Shown one piece after another: positions 13,041 through 23,027 of a DNA stretch of 64,000 nt. The stretch lies in assembly GCF_963576545.1 (NCBI RefSeq), contig NC_083644.1:28835393-28899392 (forward strand). The letters run 5' to 3'. Position numbers and translations under genes: made by a program. The notes beneath the pieces are model-generated. The model saw only the letters and a list, made by a program, of their open reading frames with translations, was not told the DNA's origin and ran no database searches. This stretch comes from Limanda limanda. Taxonomy: Eukaryota > Chordata > Actinopteri > Pleuronectiformes > Pleuronectidae. Every line of letters starts with the position of its first letter. Position 1 is the stretch's first letter.

Positions 13041-13084
13041 TTTCTCATCAATGTTATAAATATTATTATTTTGTTGACCTGCTC

Positions 13085-13285
13085 TGCTACAAGTGGAGTA
13101 TATTGCTGGGAGAGGGCTCCCTCACATGTGGCTCTCTCTGAGGTTTCTACAGTTTTTTACCCTGTTAATAGTTTTTTAGTAGTTTTTCCTTACTCTTGTT
13201 GAGAGTTAAGGGCAGACCTTGTTAAAGTCCTATGAGACAAATTGTGATTCGTGAATATGAGCTATATAAATAAAAATGGATTGAA
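13085..13285 (+). mobile_element. L2-clade LINE 3' end, truncated copy
   Basis: CTCCCTCACATGTGGCTCTC, GTTTTTCCTTACTCTTGTTG, CCTATGAGACAAATTGTGAT and the tail GCTATATAAATAAAAATGG match in order the 3' UTR of the coding L2 copy at 40740-41905. Only the last about 200 bp is present, as expected of 5'-truncated retrotransposition. Confidence 0.85.
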
Positions 13286-14179
13286 TGATAAGAATTCAGT
13301 GTATCTGCTATTTACATTTTTCCTCGTTAGTATTTTTTATTCAGAATTGTCACTCATCTAATTGGCTGGGTACTATGTTATTATGATTGACGGAAATGAT
13401 AAATACCATCACAATGAGAAACAAGTTACAAAAAGGCAGCATATTTATGAGGTGAGACTCAAATCTTCCACATATATACCATTCAATCCACAGATGACCT
13501 CAGATGGGCAGTGCTCCGTAATATTATGTCTGGGTAATAATTAGTCATTTGGTCACAGTCATAGTGGTTTTCCCTTTTTCCCTGAAAAACAACTCAAAAT
13601 GTGAAGGGATGATTTTTAATTCTTACGTCTCAATGCGACCTGTTAAAAAAAACACAAAATTGTGAATCTTTACATCGTAATTTTTAATGTGTTCTTGTGC
13701 ACAGGCTACAATAAATTATATGAATACTTTGGCTTGAGCATCTGACTGCATCCAGTCTATGAACACCTACAATGAGGGGAGGAAAGACTGCACAGACCAG
13801 AGTGTGTAAAGCAACACACAGAGACACACTTTTCAGCACAGTTGCTCTAGGTAATTAAAGTGAGATGGATTGTTAAAGCTCAAGTCACTTGTCTGAGAGT
13901 AACACTGATCAGGACTGGTGGCTGAGGTGAGGGGACCTGAGATCGCAGCCTGTGGCTGGGCCGAGTTTGGTGTCTGAGGGGAAGGTTGAGTAGAGAAGAG
14001 AAATATCAGGGTTTAGCAGAGCATTTAGCATCAGAAAAAACAAACTCAGTCAGTCAGTGCACCTCAGGTACATTTTAAGTAGCAAATGGTTCAGAAAATA
14101 CAAGTCAGACCGGGACCCTGTTTGTCCCTTCCTCGCAAAACGGAGTGAGTGAGAGACAGATGACAAGTGACAAGACAAA

Positions 14180-14200
14180 GAGACTATATATATATATACT
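14180..14200. repeat. (TA)n short microsatellite
   Basis: About 8 TA units within non-coding sequence. Confidence 0.8.
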
Positions 14201-14336
14201 CCGTAGGGTGACCCCTTGCGTCTACTGGATGTATCTGCATCTCATTCTGGTTGCACTTCATATAATAGGTTTTTCCATCACATTTCAATATTCCTGTGTG
14301 TGAAAACTGGTTTTGTAGCTTATTTCTAAATAGTGA

Positions 14337-14371
14337 ATATTAGCAGAAGGAATTCAGTCTTCTGCTAATAT
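14337..14371. repeat. Perfect 13-bp inverted repeat (hairpin)
   Basis: ATATTAGCAGAAG at 14337-14349 and its exact reverse complement at 14359-14371, with a 9-nt loop. It lies 3' of the st3gal3 stop codon on the minus strand, possibly in the 3' UTR if that extends over 370 nt. Confidence 0.85.
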
Positions 14372-14741
14372 AGACAAGGAACAACAAAAAAGTGTTGTTG
14401 TTTGTAAGTAAAAACAAGATATGACTGGCTGCAGTTGCATACAGTGAACGTGAAGGGTGGGGGATCTCAAAAGAACAGAGTAAATTTGTCTCTTCTGCTA
14501 CAGTGAGTTTAAATATATATCCATGCTGCTGCTGAGGGAAATATTATTATTATCTTGGCACAGACTCTGTGTTTAAACACAACACCAGGGCAGCCTGGTG
14601 CAGGTGCTGGTTCAATCCCTAGCATTCATGACTAACACTTAAGCCAGGACACTGAATCCACTTTTATGTGAATGTGGCCAAAGGAGCCTTGACTTCCCTC
14701 TTCAGGTATTGGAGCACATTTTGGTGTGGGAATGCAGACTA

Positions 14742-14846
14742 TCAGCATCCTGTACCACAGATTCCACTGGTCCAGTCCTGGATGACCCCAGCCTTCACCA
14801 GCTTCACCAGGAACTCCTTCTCTTTAGATATGTTGTGAGTCCAGGA
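14742..14846 (-). CDS. st3gal3: st3gal3 terminal coding exon with stop
   Basis: A 105-nt terminal exon with acceptor CCACTCTGCAG|TCC. It encodes SWTHNISKEKEFLVKLVKAG then VIQDWTSGICGTGC and TGA. The mammalian protein ends at the SGI that corresponds to TSGI here, so this fish protein has five extra residues, CGTGC. The acceptor is 15.2 kb from the previous exon and lies directly beside a long TG tract (see the microsatellite entry). No 3' UTR limit or polyadenylation site was identified to the left. Confidence 0.93.
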   Translation of the reverse strand, partial: SWTHNISKEKEFLVKLVKAGVIQDWTSGICGTGC

Positions 14847-14856
14847 CTGCAGAGTG

Positions 14857-14907
14857 GACACACACACGCGCGTGCACACGCGCACACACACACACACACA
14901 CAAACAC

Positions 14908-14999
<92 letters not shown>
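14857..14999. repeat. (CA)n/(TG)n microsatellite abutting the last st3gal3 acceptor
   Basis: About 143 bp of almost pure alternating purine-pyrimidine: CA on the plus strand, TG in the st3gal3 sense strand, with short CG-rich interruptions at 14867-14880. It ends about 10 nt before the intron end, so it occupies the place of the polypyrimidine tract and branch-point region. Confidence 0.97.
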
Positions 15000-15000
<1 letters not shown>

Positions 15001-15900
15001 CATGAGGTTTGGTGTAGACATCACAGGGCATATTTCTACCATATGAAATATCACATTTCATTTAAAATGATGATTGTTTGTTGTTACGGCCCTCGTGCTG
15101 TGTATTTTATTTGCTTGATTTAATGTATTTAATTAAATTTGATAATGTAACATCTCCCATCCCCTGGACTTCACTAAAAATCTCCTTTATCAGCAATTCT
15201 GATTGAAATGCCATTTCTTTCTGATGCCTGTTTTAAACATATAAACACAGAACATATTAAGTACTCAAAACATAGTACATAGTACAACATAGTATACAGT
15301 CAAAAGGCACATGGTGGATAGGATGAGACTTGTAAAAACTTCATGGCAAGTAATGTAATGTACCTCCACAAGATGTATTGAATAGAAATTAAAGATAGCA
15401 GCAGTTAAGATTATGATGAGCAACATTTACAATAAAAAAAGGTACAATTACTACAAAAAGTGACAGGTGCATGTTAGCAAAAACACATCATGTTTTCATG
15501 TCCCAGGAACATAACTTTTGTAATTTAACAAGGTGAGAATAAATGGTGCAGTATCACAGACACTGAACCACATATTGCAGGATCTGAGAGGCAGAGTGAA
15601 AGCTAATGAGGAAATTTAATAACACTTGTTAGACTTGGATGTGTACATAAATACAAGTACATTTACACTTTTTCCTCATATTTCTAGAATCAATAAATGA
15701 TCAGGTTATCAAATAAGACTTTGAAAAAAAAACCTGATCCAGTGCTACAGGGCTTCAGCAGCTAGCTCAACAGTGACTTATTAATGCTAAATTATGCTCT
15801 CACAATATTGAGTCTTATGTCGGAAGTTTTATCTCTACTGCCTGAACTAAAGAATATGTAGTTTTACCAGATAACTTAAATCGTAAACTGGGTGTCACAA
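15000..15900. other. Last st3gal3 intron, unassigned DNA
   Basis: AT-rich intronic sequence without recognised repeat ends. Confidence 0.6.
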
Positions 15901-15904
15901 GGAT

Positions 15905-16634
15905 TTAAAGGGCCCATATTTTAGACCTTTCTGGGGTTTAATTTGAGGTACTGTTACCCCTAAGAAAGTGTGCAATGTGTATTTCCATGTCCTCTCTTCT
16001 GCTTCTCTCTGGAGCTGCAGACAGAACAGGCTGTTTTCGCCTGCCTCTTAAGTATTTATGAGCCCCTCCTCTGATTGGCTGACTGCACTTTGAGTGACAC
16101 GCAACCAGGCCTATCACCGGTCTCATTCTGGCACATTGACGATCTCTCTGGTAAACACAGCTGAAAGTCACATTATGTCTGGAGACAGCTGTAGAAGACC
16201 TAATAATAATATTATATAGACCTACATAATAACAGTCAGTTAAAACAGGATGCTCCTGAACGGTAAGTTACACCATATCATGATTGGTCAAGTTTTAGCA
16301 GGACAGATGGCCAATGTAGGAGTAACATCCCGAGTTACAGTACAGAGTTTCAGTACAGAGTTTCAGTACGGAGTAACGAGTAATGTCTATGTTAATCCGT
16401 TCTGAGCACACAGACACAACACATCATAAGAAATAAAGCGTAACTGCTGGTCTCAAACAGTAACGTTCCTTGCATCCCTCCAAGCTGCAGTGCTTCTTCA
16501 GTGTTGTTTGTTGTGGTTAGCCTGTGGTAGCGTGTGACTGTTTTTATACTTTGAGGGTCCCTACTGAGACCCTTAAAGTATTTATGGATAGTAAAAGCCC
16601 AGATATTGTATTTTACACAATATGGCCCTTTTAA
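15905..16634. mobile_element. TTAA-flanked non-autonomous DNA transposon
   Basis: TTAA at 15905-15908 and 16631-16634. Ends are AGGGCCCATATT (left) and AAGGGCCATATTGTG (right, reversed), making the element 722 bp. It is related at the ends to the copies at 566, 31808 and 55366. No coding capacity is seen. A small internal duplication, ACAGAGTTTCAGTAC, lies at 16340-16370. Confidence 0.75.
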
Positions 16635-16776
16635 GTCACTAAACTAATGTGTAGTTAAAAATAGCTGACATGTCATTTTACAGTGTACATTAGTGTTTTT
16701 CCTGTTAATAATGCTATTGAATCTTCATTAGTTGGAGACAAAGAGTCAACACAAATGTGCTGTATTTTCTAACCAA

Positions 16777-17175
16777 TCAATCAAATTTGATTTGTATAGC
16801 GGTGGACTAGTGGCAGAAACTGGGACTATGGGCAGAAAAGGTCTCTGGTTCGTCTCTGGTTCGACTCCACGGAAAAACAACAAAAAGACGAACCTGGATT
16901 GATCTGTCCAAAAATCCAAGAGGATTCTCCCTACCCTGTCTAGTGCCCCTGAGCAAGGCACCTTACTCCCCCAACATCTGCTCCCCGGGCGTCGTACATG
17001 GCTGCCCACTGCTCTGTGTGTCCTGCACCAGATGGGTTAAAAGCAGAGGTTAAATTTCCCTCCTTGCATAAGTGTGCGACATCCTCTGTCCTTAACCCTC
17101 AACAAGAGTTAGGAAAAATTACAAAAACAAACTTTTAACAGGGGGAAAAAACACAGAAACCTCTCCCAGGACGTA
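16777..17175 (-). mobile_element. L2-clade LINE 3' end, minus strand, split by a SINE
   Basis: The outer parts, CAATCAAATTTGATTTGTAT at the left and CATCCTCTGTCCTTAACCCT, CAACAAGAGTTAGGAAAAAT, AAACCTCTCCCAGGA at the right, are the reverse of the L2 3' UTR at 41720-41905. The middle of that UTR is replaced by the SINE described next. Confidence 0.75.
16801..17066 (+). mobile_element. tRNA-derived SINE with a perfect B box
   Basis: A tRNA-like head contains GGTTCGACTCC at 16858-16868, which fits the pol III B box exactly. A body then follows with GAGCAAGGCACCTTACTCCC, CTGCTCCCCGGGCG and GATGGGTTAAAAGCAGAGGT, a widespread teleost SINE body. It is a different family from the SINE at 47934. Confidence 0.75.
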
Positions 17176-17179
17176 CAGA

Positions 17180-18725
17180 GGTGCAATAGATGCAGGGCTC
17201 TGATGCTTTAAGTGCGCGTTGACAGCTGTTGTTCTGCCATGATCAGCCATCTCTCCACCAACACTCCACCCCACCACATGCAGCTGCAGCAGCTAAAGCT
17301 AGAGCTACAGCTTGCTCAGATAAAGCCATTTTGTAACGTGCTATTGTTGTGATCAATGATGTCGATTATGTGGAATTCTCAAGAAGTCATTCACAGTGGT
17401 ACACCTGACGACATGTAGACTTCAACTCACACAAAAACCCATTCCTTCCTTTAGTATTACAGGTCAAGCAGAATAATTCATGAAAGGCTTTTAATATTCT
17501 TTCTCCCTAGATCAGTGGCTAACTTGTGGAATATATCATCTATCATCATTACATCATCCTAAGATTGCTGCTGCTTTCAAAACGACATAATAACACAGAG
17601 CTAAATTTGTCTTCTGGGTCCGACAGACACCTGCATGCAGTAAATGGGTTATTAACCATACCTTTGTTTCTTTTTTGTTTGGAAAAGCAAAAATAATTAA
17701 ACAATAATTAGCAAAAAAATGTCTTATACCTAAATAAACACAAACATCATCTGTCAGTGAAGTCTGTGTTAAGCCATGTAGCTCAGTGGCTCTGCACTTA
17801 AACACAAGTATTTGCAGTCAGAGCAAATAAACTGGAGAACATGTATGTGGTTGTTTGAATGACCTTGGCTCTGAGTAATTTATTAGTACAATGGAGACTG
17901 TGAGACTGTGAAGCATTGAGAATGGCAAATCAGACACTGTATGTAGTGTGCCTTCACTGTCATTCTCTTAAAAAAACAACACCCATCAACATTCCTTGAG
18001 ATTTCAAAAACATCCCAGGCCACCACTCAGCATGCTTAGTAAATCCCTTCCAGATTCATGGGAGGCATTTCAAATGAGAGAAAGGTCATATTTAACTGTT
18101 CCAGTGCAGCGTAAACCTGGAAACTAACAAAAAGGATTTTGGTCAGAATGTTAGCAAATTAGGGGTAGTGAATATGTTTCATCCATTAAAGGTAATAGAG
18201 GGTCACATGGAGCCTTGAGGCTTGATTGACATTCTTAAACTAGCAATATTTGTGTACAAGTAAGTAAAGCGTCAAAGCAAACACCGAGGAGATTTTTTAT
18301 TTCTTAGAAAAAATTGAATGAAATATAAGCTTGACTTAAATGTCTTACATCTAGCAAACCAAGCCCAATGCCAGTGTCTTTGCTAGTTTTAGACCAACAT
18401 TGTTGCCATTTTCTCTGATTGAAATATTATCCACTTGGTTTGGTCAGGTATATTGGCACTTTGTTGCTATCTAAACTGTTATTTGAAGGCCAAGGTGCAA
18501 GCTCAAGGTGGCTTTTAAAGGGAATTTGATATGGTCCTCTTAATGGTATATTTTTTACTTTATTGGTTTATTTTCAAAGTGTGATTTTTAGTGCTCTGGA
18601 ATTTGGTTACTGGTGTGGACCTTATTTCCTTTTAAGCCAGGAGTACTCTGTTCGTTTATATGAAGCTTAGCGCAAGTTCAGTGAGGAAGACTTAACCTGC
18701 AAAGTGATCAGCTGATTGTGGGTGT
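17180..18725. other. Last st3gal3 intron, unassigned DNA
   Basis: No coding exon or clear repeat boundary is seen. It includes CAGCTGCAGCAGCTAAAGCT near 17282 and otherwise AT-rich sequence. Confidence 0.5.
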
Positions 18726-18731
18726 TCCTAA

Positions 18732-18800
18732 ATGTCCAATCAGGTCTGGCGCGGGCTCTTCAGCCAATCATTCAGCACCTGTCAAACTTTAAAAATCCCT
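18732..18800 (+). promoter_or_regulatory. Promoter-like block of a retroelement remnant
   Basis: Two CCAATCA boxes (about 18736 and 18764) are followed by a TATA-like TTTAAAAAT near 18789 and a pyrimidine-rich run. An ATG (18881) follows about 90 bp later. Box spacing is promoter-like; function is inferred. Confidence 0.35.
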
Positions 18801-18880
18801 TCTCTTCTCTTCCGCAGTCAGGCGTCCTTCAGTGACGCGCATAACGCAAGCTGTTGCTCATCTAGCTCATTCACATCTCA

Positions 18881-19186
18881 ATGTCGGATCCTGACAATGA
18901 TTATTTCCCAAGAGGTTCGGACCCAGCATTCAAAGATACGTTCAAATCTACGGATCGTCGGTGCAGGACCTTCCGCCGAGCGAACCTGACGAGTCTCCCA
19001 CGGGGAGGCCGACTTCCTCATCGCTCAGCTTCAACATCGCGGCATCATGCGGCTTCAGGCAGGCCTCCTTCTCGGCTCTGTGACCCAGCGGTTCAAGTAT
19101 ACTGTCCATTGATTCAGCCGGATCGCAGCTTGGAGAACAATCCAGCGGGTCCCTCAGCGGGTCCCCCGCCTCATCTGTTCGTCTAA
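18881..19186 (+). pseudogene. Gag-like open frame, frameshifted
   Basis: Begins MSDPDNDYFPRGSDPAFKDT and stays open for 101 codons. From about codon 30 a neighbouring frame (serine- and proline-rich, PTSSSLSFNIAASCGFRQAS) looks more like the original protein, implying a frameshift near 18970 and a stop near 19081. A 167-codon frame on the opposite strand over the same bases is judged a shadow. No domain is recognised. Confidence 0.3.
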
Positions 19187-19491
19187 AACCCTTGCACGCA
19201 GCAGCGCCGCTTAATGCGCACTCAGCGAGTGCGTCCCGCGTCCAAACAGAGACGTAGATCAGCTGTTCCTCGTGCTTCAGCATTTTAAACCACAACACAA
19301 TCTGCTTCGTCGGGAGAGTCAACAACCCCGACGCATGCAATACACACCTGAACTGGCCGAATTGCATCTCCTCTAATCGAGTACGGGTGCGCGTGCACCT
19401 GATGGGTGTCTCGTATATATCCTGAGCCCATTTGGAGCGTCTGTCGTGCACTTCCTCAGAAATGAACGCTACGCAAACGCAGATGCAATTG

Positions 19492-19673
19492 CTCCTGAAT
19501 ATGTAGGATCCGGGATGGGATCGAGCAAAAACAGTAACTTCCTCGAGTGTCGCACGCTTATGTTCACGTCATGCAATTCCAGGGAGTCCTACACGGCCTG
19601 ATTTCTCTGGATTCTCATCCCGGTCAGTCTGTCCAGGCGCTCGATCCCATCCCGGATCCTACATATTCAGGAG
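19492..19673. repeat. Perfect 35-bp inverted repeat
   Basis: The left arm, 19492-19526, begins CTCCTGAATATGTAGGATCC. The right arm, 19639-19673, is its exact reverse complement and ends TCCTACATATTCAGGAG. The arms enclose 112 bp. Both arms are identical, so the structure is either young or kept by selection or gene conversion. Confidence 0.95.
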
Positions 19674-19808
19674 ACAAGCAATGATTCCGACCGCTCTGCA
19701 GTCCTGTATCTCTTACTACGAGGCTTAATTAGACTTAGGTGGCCGACAAAGCAAATAAATGAGTAAGCTCGCAAGGTGCTCTGTTTCCTAAAGCAGATAT
19801 TACTGTTA

Positions 19809-20782
19809 AGGCTCCAGTATGCTTCTACGTTCTCCGTTTCTCGGAGTGGGCTCCACAGGGGTCGAAGAGTCTTTTTGATTTTTACTAATTCGCCACTGTA
19901 CGTCGAAAAAAATTCACCGCCAAACCCATAGGTGGCGCAACGGAAGACGAGCTCAGAGAAGCCTACCCCAATTTTCGGAAGAAGAAGTCCACTTGTGTTT
20001 ATATTTCTCTGTCAGCCTGCCTCCCACACACTGAACCATGGCAACTAACAGAACTAAATAAAGTGACACCCAGCGGGTCAAGATGCTGATGTTATCGTTT
20101 CTTAGCGCAGCGGTTCCCCGGTCTTGTTTCCGAACTGTGTTGCTGATTCCACAGCTTGAATCTGCTTGAGGCTACACGGACCTAGCTAGCTCCCCCCCAG
20201 CTTCCACACACAGTCAGCAGGGACTCCCGGCACTAACTACTACCCAGTGTTTGCTTCTAACCTGGCGGTATTATAGAAACAGTGTCATGATAGAAGTGGA
20301 ATTAAAGTCGTGACGGCGGGGTTATGCACTGTTACCACCGCAGTTAGCATGGTGGCTAGCCCGCTAGCCTAGCCTGCTAGCGCCGTTTTTAAAGCTTGTT
20401 ATAACCGTCTGTGACCGTGCACACATGCCGTCAGTGCTCGAACGAGCCACCGTCAATCGGACAACTCCGCTGGCTTAACACACGTCACATTAATCGTAGA
20501 ATCGTAGTTGTGTTTGAGTTTGATGTGACACAGGGAAGGAAACAGGAAGTTTGAGGTCCGGAAATGACGTCGAACAGAAATTACGTCGTACGGAAATGAT
20601 GTCGTTCGCGGACCAATCACAGCCAAGAGCTGTCCGTGGCTCTCCAACATGAAGACGGAGAGAGGTGAAAAAATCAGAGGTGTACGAAAAGCTCTCCGAA
20701 GCGCTCGGAGAGGGCGTTTCACGACAGATAGGGCGGTCTTATCTGTTTGTTTTACAAAATACGCTCAAGCATAAATTGGCCT
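19809..20782. mobile_element. PIF/Harbinger-like MITE with TTA duplication
   Basis: A 974-bp element with ends AGGCTCCAGTATGCTT (left) and AGGCCAATTTATGCTT (right, reversed). TTA lies on both sides (19806-19808 and 20783-20785). CpG-rich inverted blocks (TTCTCCGTTTCTCGGAG and GCTCTCCGAAGCGCTCGGAG) lie just inside the two ends. No transposase is seen. The termini AGGCC..TATA/TATG recall the shorter element at 9349-9885. Confidence 0.78.
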
Positions 20783-20785
20783 TTA

Positions 20786-21360
20786 GTTTAAAAAATATCC
20801 TCTGGCGACGGTGGGAATTACTCGCCTGACTCCAGATGCAGTGCACCAATGAGCTGCCAAATTCTCAGCCAATTTCTGCGATGGCTGCTAGGGTTACCTG
20901 TTTAATGGGTAAACACATGAATCTATGCCGCTCAGCTCATTTTACACTGTGAGCGTCGCGTGGTATACCGAGCACAAAATGTTGCGCCTTTTTCATAACG
21001 GTAATGCAGACTCATAAACTCTGGAGCGAATTCAATAACATTAAGTACTTCATTTTCTGATCAGGTCCTGATAACTAGTGATGAATGTTTATTAGTTCAA
21101 GTGAGAGCAGAGTGGAGGAGGACACAGAACTCCTGCTTGCTACAAACCAAGTGCAGCTTCTGCTCTGATCCGGAGCAGCCGTGACCAGAGAAACCAACTA
21201 ACACACACAACACATTTCCTGTGTCCCTGGTATTTCACTTAATGGTCTGGTACAATGATTTTAAAAACAAAATAAATATATATAGATAAATAATAAAAAT
21301 TAAAACACTATTAATAAATAAATAAAATCACATTCTTCATATGTAAATCGTTCAACTCAT
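20786..21360. other. Continuation of the retroelement remnant, then unassigned
   Basis: GC-richer DNA up to about 21020 (CTCGCCTGACTCCAGATGCA and onward) has the same character as 18.7-19.8 kb. Beyond that no feature is recognised. Confidence 0.4.
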
Positions 21361-21370
21361 CGTTCACATA

Positions 21371-21373
<3 letters not shown>

Positions 21374-21418
<45 letters not shown>

Positions 21419-21422
21419 TATA
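21374..21422. repeat. (A)n(TA)n low-complexity tract
   Basis: About 27 A residues run directly into about 11 TA units. Confidence 0.95.
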
Positions 21423-21580
21423 TGAACGTGTTCACGTACGCATTAAAATACAAACTATCTTCAGTGGCGAGATAATAGGCACGCTGTGATCGGACCAAGG
21501 TGCAAGTGCAACAGGTGACTTAATTTAAACTGTCAGACGCGTGTTCCTGAGAGGTCCTGCAGTTTCATCTGCTGGATGAC

Positions 21581-22076
21581 CCCCCCCCCCCCCCGATAGT
21601 TCCCTGATGTCAGGTGCATCACTCTCCAACTAAACGCTTCATCACTCGACATCCCGCAGTCAGAATTGAAAAAAAAAAAAAATAATAATAAATTAAAAAA
21701 AATAAATAAATAAAAATCGTAGAGCATATTTGTGACATCACAAAATCCTCCCTTGCAGCTAATACGTCACAAAGCAGCAGCTGCTTTCCTCAGCACTTGG
21801 CGATGCACATCATCCCTAATGAAGCCATTTAAAAACTCCATCTATGGGACTCAGAATCTCACGCAAAGGTGCCGATCCAACCTGCGTCAGGCCCCATTTT
21901 CACGATCACTATCGACGTCACTTCTTTAAATAAATAAATATATAAATAATAAAATTAATATTAAATAAATATTAAATTAAATAAATAAATAAAACATTAT
22001 AATTATTATAATAATAATAAAATATATAATAAAAATAATTTAAAATAAAATAATATATATATATATATATTTATAG
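21581..22076. repeat. Homopolymer and AT-rich low-complexity block
   Basis: A C-run at 21581-21594, A-rich runs at 21668-21715, and TAAATA/ATAATA/TATATA arrays at 21926-22072. No coding content. Confidence 0.85.
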
Positions 22077-22288
22077 CAGTACATCCCTCTGATTATATGC
22101 AGTCATTCACAAATGCACTCCATTTGTGAGTTTTTGGGGATTTTTAAGGATAATGGCTGCAAGCCCTGGCCTTCTCCATTTGTCCTGTTTTCTTCATTGC
22201 TGAAACCTCCCCTCTAAAACAAAACATGGGTCTTGACCAGCATAAACAAGTTTAATTAAAGCAAATGCTTGCCTGCACTCTATTCAGC

Positions 22289-22299
22289 TCATGCATTCA
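22289..22299. repeat. Target-site duplication of the L1 (left copy)
   Basis: TCATGCATTCA, identical to 28000-28010. It borders the poly-T (minus-strand poly-A) end of the L1. Confidence 0.85.
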
Positions 22300-23027
22300 T
22301 TTTTTTTTTTTTTTTTTATATTTTTATTAGGAGGTATGGTACAGTAGAACAGGAATCAATGTCAAATTTACATTGGGTATCAGTAAAATCTCAGTACAAC
22401 AATTAACAATATATAGAGATATTGACACCATAAAAACACTGTGCATCATGATGGATTAAGATTAAGATATACAGTCTTCCTCCTAGGATGTTTTTCTTAT
22501 TTTAAGGACCACATGAACGTGGTCATGCGAACAATACATTACACAACTTAATAAAAATAATGATAGATAGATAACTGAAAATTCTATTTAGTAATAATTA
22601 AGTATTTAAGCTGCACAATATAAATACATTAAAAGAAAAAATAATAAAAGAAAAGAAAAAAAGAAAAAATTTTAAAAGTAAAAAAAAAAAGAAAAGAATA
22701 AGTAAATGAATCAATAAAAAGAAAGAAGAAAGAGAGAAAATAGAGAGAGGGGGGGGGTCCGTCAATCAGAGGGCAGGGACTGGAGAGAATGGAAGAATGT
22801 AAGAAAGGGAAGCCACTTATTATAAAATTTGTTAGAGCTACCTTTCACTGAATATCTGATCTTTTCCAGCTTTAGAAAAGACATGGTGTCTTTGAGCCAC
22901 TGAGTACTAGAGGGAGCTTTAGTCGACTTCCAGTGGAGAAGAAGGTGGCGTCTTGCCAGTAAGGAAGTAAAAGCTAAAATGTCTAATTGAGTAGAGGTAA
23001 ACCGGTTATGGTTCTCTGGGAGCCCGA

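Larger units (their letters stand above)
18732..19803 (+). mobile_element. Unclassified retroelement remnant (LTR/DIRS-like)
   Basis: This is a block of about 1 kb, richer in GC than its surroundings. It holds the promoter-like boxes, a start codon opening MSDPDNDYFPRGSDPAFKDT, then shifted frames reading DESPTGRPTSSSLSFNIAAS and SIDSAGSQLGEQSSGSLSGS, which look like a low-complexity gag-type ORF1. A perfect 35-bp inverted repeat lies at its right. The remnant seems to resume at 20786 after an inserted MITE. DIRS-type elements carry gag-like ORFs and inverted repeats, but no tyrosine recombinase or reverse transcriptase was seen, so the class is open. Confidence 0.4.

Noticed and set aside
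14709..15123. Long frames of repeated Thr-His or Cys-Val across the CA/TG tract
   Set aside because: They are translations of the microsatellite; the only real coding part is the st3gal3 exon at 14742-14846.
18948..19451. A 167-codon minus-strand frame
   Set aside because: It lies opposite the better supported plus-strand gag-like frames and promoter boxes and shows no family motif.
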